Made by a program: the position numbers and the translations under genes. A stretch of 64,000 nucleotides of DNA from Candidatus Aquiluna sp. UB-MaderosW2red (lineage in GTDB: Bacteria > Actinomycetota > Actinomycetes > Actinomycetales > Microbacteriaceae): NCBI RefSeq assembly GCF_900100865.1, contig NZ_LT627734.1, forward strand, positions 1,302,001-1,366,000, in the 5' to 3' direction. The notes under the pieces were generated by a model. The model worked only from the letters and a program-made list of their open reading frames with translations. It was not told the DNA's origin and made no database searches. This document shows, piece by piece, positions 60,378 through 64,000 of this stretch. Position 1 is the first letter of the stretch, and each line of letters starts with the position of its first letter.

Positions 60378-63031
60378 TAGGCCCTCGGCTTCTCCACCAT
60401 TTCAAAGGCTTCGATGACGTCATCGACCAAGAGGTCCTTGAAGTCTCCCAAACCAATTCCACACTCGTAGTCGGTCTTCACTTCGGTGGCATCATCCTTG
60501 AAGCGCTTTAGCGATTCAATCTTGAGCCCGTCCTTGATAACTTCACCCTTACGAAGAACCCTGGCCATTGCGTTACGTCGCATTAGACCCGAGCGAACAT
60601 AGGAGCCAGCGATGATGCCGAACTTGGAGGACTTGAAGATGTCTCTGACCTCTGCGGTTCCAAGCTGTTTCTCCTCGTATTCTGGCTTGAGCATGCCCTT
60701 GAGCGATGCTTCGATGTCGTCCAGCACGTTGTAGATGACGGTGTAGTGACGGATATCGACACCCTCACGGTCGGCGCGCTCCTTGGCCTTATTATCTGGC
60801 CTGACGTTGAAACCAATGATTACCGCCGAGTCGACGGTGGCTAGGTTAACATCCGACTCGGTAATCGCACCAACACCGCGGTGGATGATTCGAAGCTGAA
60901 CTGAATCGTCGACCTCGATCTTCATCAAGGAATCCTCCAGGGCCTCAACAGCACCTGAGACATCTCCCTTGATGATGAGGTTTAGTGACTCGACCTTGCC
61001 GTCTTCAATCGCCTTAGCAAAGTCCTCAAGCGATAGTTTCTTGCGGGTCTTGGCCAGAAGTGCGTTGCGATCTGCAGCCTCGCGCTTCTCAGCGATCTGG
61101 CGAGCTTGGCGCTCATCCTCGGCAACCACAAAGGTGTCACCGGCACGCGGCACCGATTGCAATCCAAGCACCTGTACTGGTCTCGATGGAGTTGCCTCTA
61201 TTAGTGAATCGCCGTTTTCATCAAACATGGCGCGAACTCGGCCGTGAGAGGAACCTGCCACAATGGCGTCTCCGACTCGCAGGGTTCCAGACTGAATCAA
61301 CACTGTCGCGACTGAACCTCGGCCCCTATCGAGGTTCGCCTCGATTGCCACACCGCGAGCATCGCGGTCTGGATTGGCGCGCAAGTCAAGAGCTGCGTCC
61401 GCGGTCAGGAGCACCGCATCGAGCAACCTGTCAATACCTTCGCCCTTGAGAGCCGAGACGTTCACGAACATAACGTCGCCACCGTACTCTTCGGCCACTA
61501 GGCCAAACTCGGTGAGTTGCTGACGAATCTTATCGGGGTTAGCGCCTTCTTTATCAACCTTGTTGACCGCAACCACGATTGGCACCTTGGCGGCCTGAGC
61601 GTGGTTCAGCGCCTCAATGGTCTGAGGCATCACACCGTCATCGGCTGCCACGACCAAAATTGCGATGTCGGTAACCTGAGTACCACGAGCACGCATTGCA
61701 GTAAAGGCCTCGTGACCCGGGGTGTCGATAAAGGTGATTGCCCTATCTAGACCTTCGTGAGTGGTGTGTACCTGGTAGGCACCGATGTGCTGAGTAATGC
61801 CACCGGCCTCACTCGCTACGACATTGGCGTTACGGATTGAGTCCAACAACCTGGTCTTACCATGATCAACGTGACCCATGACAGTAACAATCGGAGGCCT
61901 AGCCTGAAGATCTTCATCTTCTTCCTGCTCTATGCCGGTTGAGATATCCAAACCGAAGCCATCGAAAAGCTCTTTTTCCTCGTCCTCTGGGGACACCACT
62001 TCAATCTTGTAACCAAGCTCGACGCCAAGAATCTGGAAGGTGTCCTCATCCAAAGATGCGGTAGCGGTAGCCATTTGACCCAAGTGGAACAAAACCGTAA
62101 TTAGCTGACCCGGGTTGGCGCCAATCTTGTCGGCAAAGTCCTGAATGGATGCCCCCCTGCGCAAGCGCAACACGGTGTTTCCGTCCCCGCGCGGCACCAT
62201 GGTGCCACCAAGACTCGGTACATCTCTTTGTTCAAACTCTTCTCTCTTGGTGCGCTTTGACTTGCGAGCCTTGCCGCGGGCACCGCCCTTACCGAAAGCA
62301 CCTGCTGTTCCAGCACCTCGGCCACCGCGACCCGCTGGTCCCGGCCTGCCCGCTGGAGCGCCACCCGGAGCGCCGCCTGGTCCGCCACCAAAGCCTGGGC
62401 GTGGAGCGCCAGCACCCGTGCCGGCTGGTCTAGGAGCGCCACCCGGGCGAGGTGCACCCGGTCTGGCTGGAGCGCCGGTTTGACCAGGTCTTGCCGGAGC
62501 GCCACCTGGGCGTGGTGCACCTGGTCTGGCCGAACGGCCCATGCCCTGGTTGGCACTAAAAGGATTATTGCCGGGCCTTGCCATTGGGCGAGGAATACCC
62601 ATGCCCTGAGCAGAGCTAAAGGGGTTGTTGCCGGGCCTTGGAATACCCAAAATCGATGAAGCTGCCGCAGCGGCAGCCTCGGCTGCTTGCGGTTCTGCTG
62701 CTGCAGAGTCTGAGGAAGAAGGGGTTGAAGCAACTGGAGAAGGTGCCGCTGGAGCTACTTCCGCGGGAGAAGACTCAACTGCGACCTCGGGAGCAACCGG
62801 GGTCGGAGCAGCGGGCTTTGGGGTCGCTGGCTTACTGACTTTGGACTCGGGAGCTTTCTCAGCGGGCTTCTCAACCTTGGGAAATGATTTACGAAGCTTG
62901 GCCGCTACCGGCGGGGCAATCGTGGAAGAACCACCTTTTACATATTCACCGAGCTCTTCGAGCTTTGCTAGGGCGACCTTTGTGTCAATGCCAAGTTCCT
63001 TGGCCAAATCGTATACGCGTGGAAGCGCCAA
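60377..63031 (-). CDS. infB: Translation initiation factor IF-2
   Basis: GTPase that brings fMet-tRNA to the 30S subunit. An N-terminal IF2-N-like segment ([25 protein letters not shown]) is followed by a long low-complexity Ala/Pro then Gly/Pro/Arg linker (about 80-270, with repeated [11 protein letters not shown]), then the G domain with [16 protein letters not shown] and NKVD, and the C-terminal domains. TTG at 63031 is chosen because AGGAG lies eight bases upstream and it matches the family N-terminus; an earlier TTG at 63061 adds ten unlikely residues. Confidence 0.95.
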   Translation of the reverse strand: MALPRVYDLAKELGIDTKVALAKLEELGEYVKGGSSTIAPPVAAKLRKSFPKVEKPAEKAPESKVSKPATPKPAAPTPVAPEVAVESSPAEVAPAAPSPVASTPSSSDSAAAEPQAAEAAAAAASSILGIPRPGNNPFSSAQGMGIPRPMARPGNNPFSANQGMGRSARPGAPRPGGAPARPGQTGAPARPGAPRPGGAPRPAGTGAGAPRPGFGGGPGGAPGGAPAGRPGPAGRGGRGAGTAGAFGKGGARGKARKSKRTKREEFEQRDVPSLGGTMVPRGDGNTVLRLRRGASIQDFADKIGANPGQLITVLFHLGQMATATASLDEDTFQILGVELGYKIEVVSPEDEEKELFDGFGLDISTGIEQEEDEDLQARPPIVTVMGHVDHGKTRLLDSIRNANVVASEAGGITQHIGAYQVHTTHEGLDRAITFIDTPGHEAFTAMRARGTQVTDIAILVVAADDGVMPQTIEALNHAQAAKVPIVVAVNKVDKEGANPDKIRQQLTEFGLVAEEYGGDVMFVNVSALKGEGIDRLLDAVLLTADAALDLRANPDRDARGVAIEANLDRGRGSVATVLIQSGTLRVGDAIVAGSSHGRVRAMFDENGDSLIEATPSRPVQVLGLQSVPRAGDTFVVAEDERQARQIAEKREAADRNALLAKTRKKLSLEDFAKAIEDGKVESLNLIIKGDVSGAVEALEDSLMKIEVDDSVQLRIIHRGVGAITESDVNLATVDSAVIIGFNVRPDNKAKERADREGVDIRHYTVIYNVLDDIEASLKGMLKPEYEEKQLGTAEVRDIFKSSKFGIIAGSYVRSGLMRRNAMARVLRKGEVIKDGLKIESLKRFKDDATEVKTDYECGIGLGDFKDLLVDDVIEAFEMVEKPRA

Positions 63032-63104
63032 TTTCTTTTCTCCTGTCTGGGGCCTACCCAAACAGGGCAGGCGTTAGTGCTGAGGGGCTCTCATTTCGAG
63101 TAAC

Positions 63105-63383
63105 TCATCGTGATTTCAGCATGTTTTCTGCCTTATTCCTTAGCCAGGCTTCGAACTCAACCAAATCGGTTGCACCCAAAGCTCGTTGAAAACCTTTTCT
63201 ATCGATAGCCAGCTGCGAACAACTCTCGTGGAACCAAGCACCTCGGCCGGGAAGATTCCCGTCCTGATTGATCTTGATGGTGTTTCCAACTAGAACAACT
63301 CGCATTAGATTTTCGACTGAATCGCGCTGGCGACAGCCAACGCAGGTTCTTATCGGCTTTAGTCTAAGCCCAGATGCCACCAA
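63105..63383 (-). CDS. ylxR: YlxR (DUF448) RNA-binding-like protein
   Basis: A 92-residue protein of the YlxR family, encoded between nusA and infB in most bacteria. The signature is PIRTCVGCRQRDSVENLMR near the start and GRGAWFHESCSQLAIDRKGFQRAL later. It is suggested to bind RNA or act as a regulator. The start is TTG at 63383 or the GTG right after it, with AAGG from the nusA end upstream. Confidence 0.92.
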   Translation of the reverse strand: MVASGLRLKPIRTCVGCRQRDSVENLMRVVLVGNTIKINQDGNLPGRGAWFHESCSQLAIDRKGFQRALGATDLVEFEAWLRNKAENMLKSR

Positions 63384-63388
63384 AGTGA

Positions 63389-64000
63389 CTAACCTTCTAA
63401 AATGCTGTCGGGCTGAATGTCAATCTTGGCTCCGGTTAGCTTCGCCGCAAGCCTCGCATTCTGACCCTCTTTGCCGATTGCTAGGGATAATTGAAAATCA
63501 GGAACCAGCACCCTTACCGCCTTGGTGGCGTGATCAATGATGTAGGAGTCGGAGACCTTGGCTGGAGACAAAGCGTGCGCGACAAACTTAGCCAGGTCCT
63601 CAGAAAAGTCCACCACGTCAATTTTCTCATCGTGCAGCTCCGCACTAACAGCTCGAACTCGCTGACCCAGTTCCCCGATGCATGCACCCTTGGCGTTGAT
63701 GCCTGGCTCTCGAGCTATGACTGCAATTTTGGTTCGATGGCCAGCTTCCCTAGCAATCGACGCAATTTCAACCTGCCCGGAGAGCACCTCTGGGACCTCA
63801 AGCGCAAAAAGTTTGCGAACTAGGTTCGGGTGAGTTCTGGAGACGGTGATTTGAGGACCGCGCAGACCCCGCTGAACGCTGGTCACATAAACCCTGATTC
63901 TGGAACCATGCGCGTAGTTTTCTCCAGGGACCTGCTCTTCCGGAGGCATCATGGCCTCGATGGAACCGAGATTCACATAAACCATATTTGACCTGGTGCC
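63389..64000 (-). CDS. nusA: Transcription factor NusA, 5' end outside window
   Basis: Elongation, pausing and antitermination factor. The reading frame is open to the window edge; about 203 C-terminal codons are visible. They cover the end of the S1 domain ([22 protein letters not shown]) and both KH domains ([20 protein letters not shown] and [19 protein letters not shown]). It ends soon after KH2, as short actinobacterial NusA proteins do. Probably acts on the rrn leader boxes seen upstream of 16S. Confidence 0.95.
   Translation of the reverse strand, partial: GTRSNMVYVNLGSIEAMMPPEEQVPGENYAHGSRIRVYVTSVQRGLRGPQITVSRTHPNLVRKLFALEVPEVLSGQVEIASIAREAGHRTKIAVIAREPGINAKGACIGELGQRVRAVSAELHDEKIDVVDFSEDLAKFVAHALSPAKVSDSYIIDHATKAVRVLVPDFQLSLAIGKEGQNARLAAKLTGAKIDIQPDSILEG

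Overview
The window is a chromosomal segment of a small-genome actinobacterium, most likely a Microbacteriaceae member of the freshwater Luna type (Rhodoluna/Aquiluna-like). This rests on several things: the 16S/23S sequence character, an rrn operon without spacer tRNAs, the order recX-miaB-miaA-dapF next to lexA and hflX, the block ftsK-pgsA-cinA-clgR-DUF3046-recA, PriA in place of HisA, ThyX, DUF1844, and base composition that looks close to 50 percent GC. The genome looks streamlined. Neighbouring genes often share an ATGA, TTGA or TAATG junction, and several convergent gene pairs overlap at their 3' ends. The species is an inference; no database was searched.

Layout. 1-6170: recN (cut by the window edge), nadK, tlyA, a 37-residue ORF, a HAD phosphatase and a protein with a striking 53-residue tandem repeat. 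6200-11960: one rrn operon on the minus strand (16S-23S-5S) with several candidate promoters, antitermination-like boxes and a terminator. 11963-24793: one uninterrupted minus-strand run, infC-rpmI-rplT-(SpoU methylase)-pheS-pheT-argC-argJ-argB-argF-(GNAT)-argH-tyrS, so translation genes and arginine synthesis may share transcripts. 24972-29091: DUF1844, sseB and the histidine genes priA, hisH, hisB, hisC. 29122-37835: the SOS region, with a LysM protein divergent from lexA and sharing a LexA-type operator region, then hflX, an RsmC-like methylase, dapF, miaA, miaB, recX, recA with its own SOS box, DUF3046 and clgR. 37880-44121: cinA, pgsA, ftsK, RNase J and dapA. 44176-51824: a SulP transporter, thyX, a thioredoxin/DUF4395 pair, a TPR membrane protein, dapB, an M16 peptidase and pnp.

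52105-56258 is the accessory part. A putative type II restriction-modification pair (C5 methylase plus BglII/BstYI-like nuclease) and an RloB/RloA (AbiL-like TOPRIM + ATPase) module sit between pnp and rpsO, two genes that are adjacent in many bacteria. The rloA promoter region carries a perfect 9-bp inverted repeat between candidate -35 and -10 boxes. This defence island is the most unusual content here. 56396-64000 returns to housekeeping: rpsO, DUF805, ribF, two small membrane proteins, truB, rbfA, infB, ylxR and nusA (5' part outside the window).

Many starts were re-chosen from Shine-Dalgarno position and family N-termini. Notable cases are infC (AUU start), priA, infB, cinA, dapB, the HAD gene and rloA.
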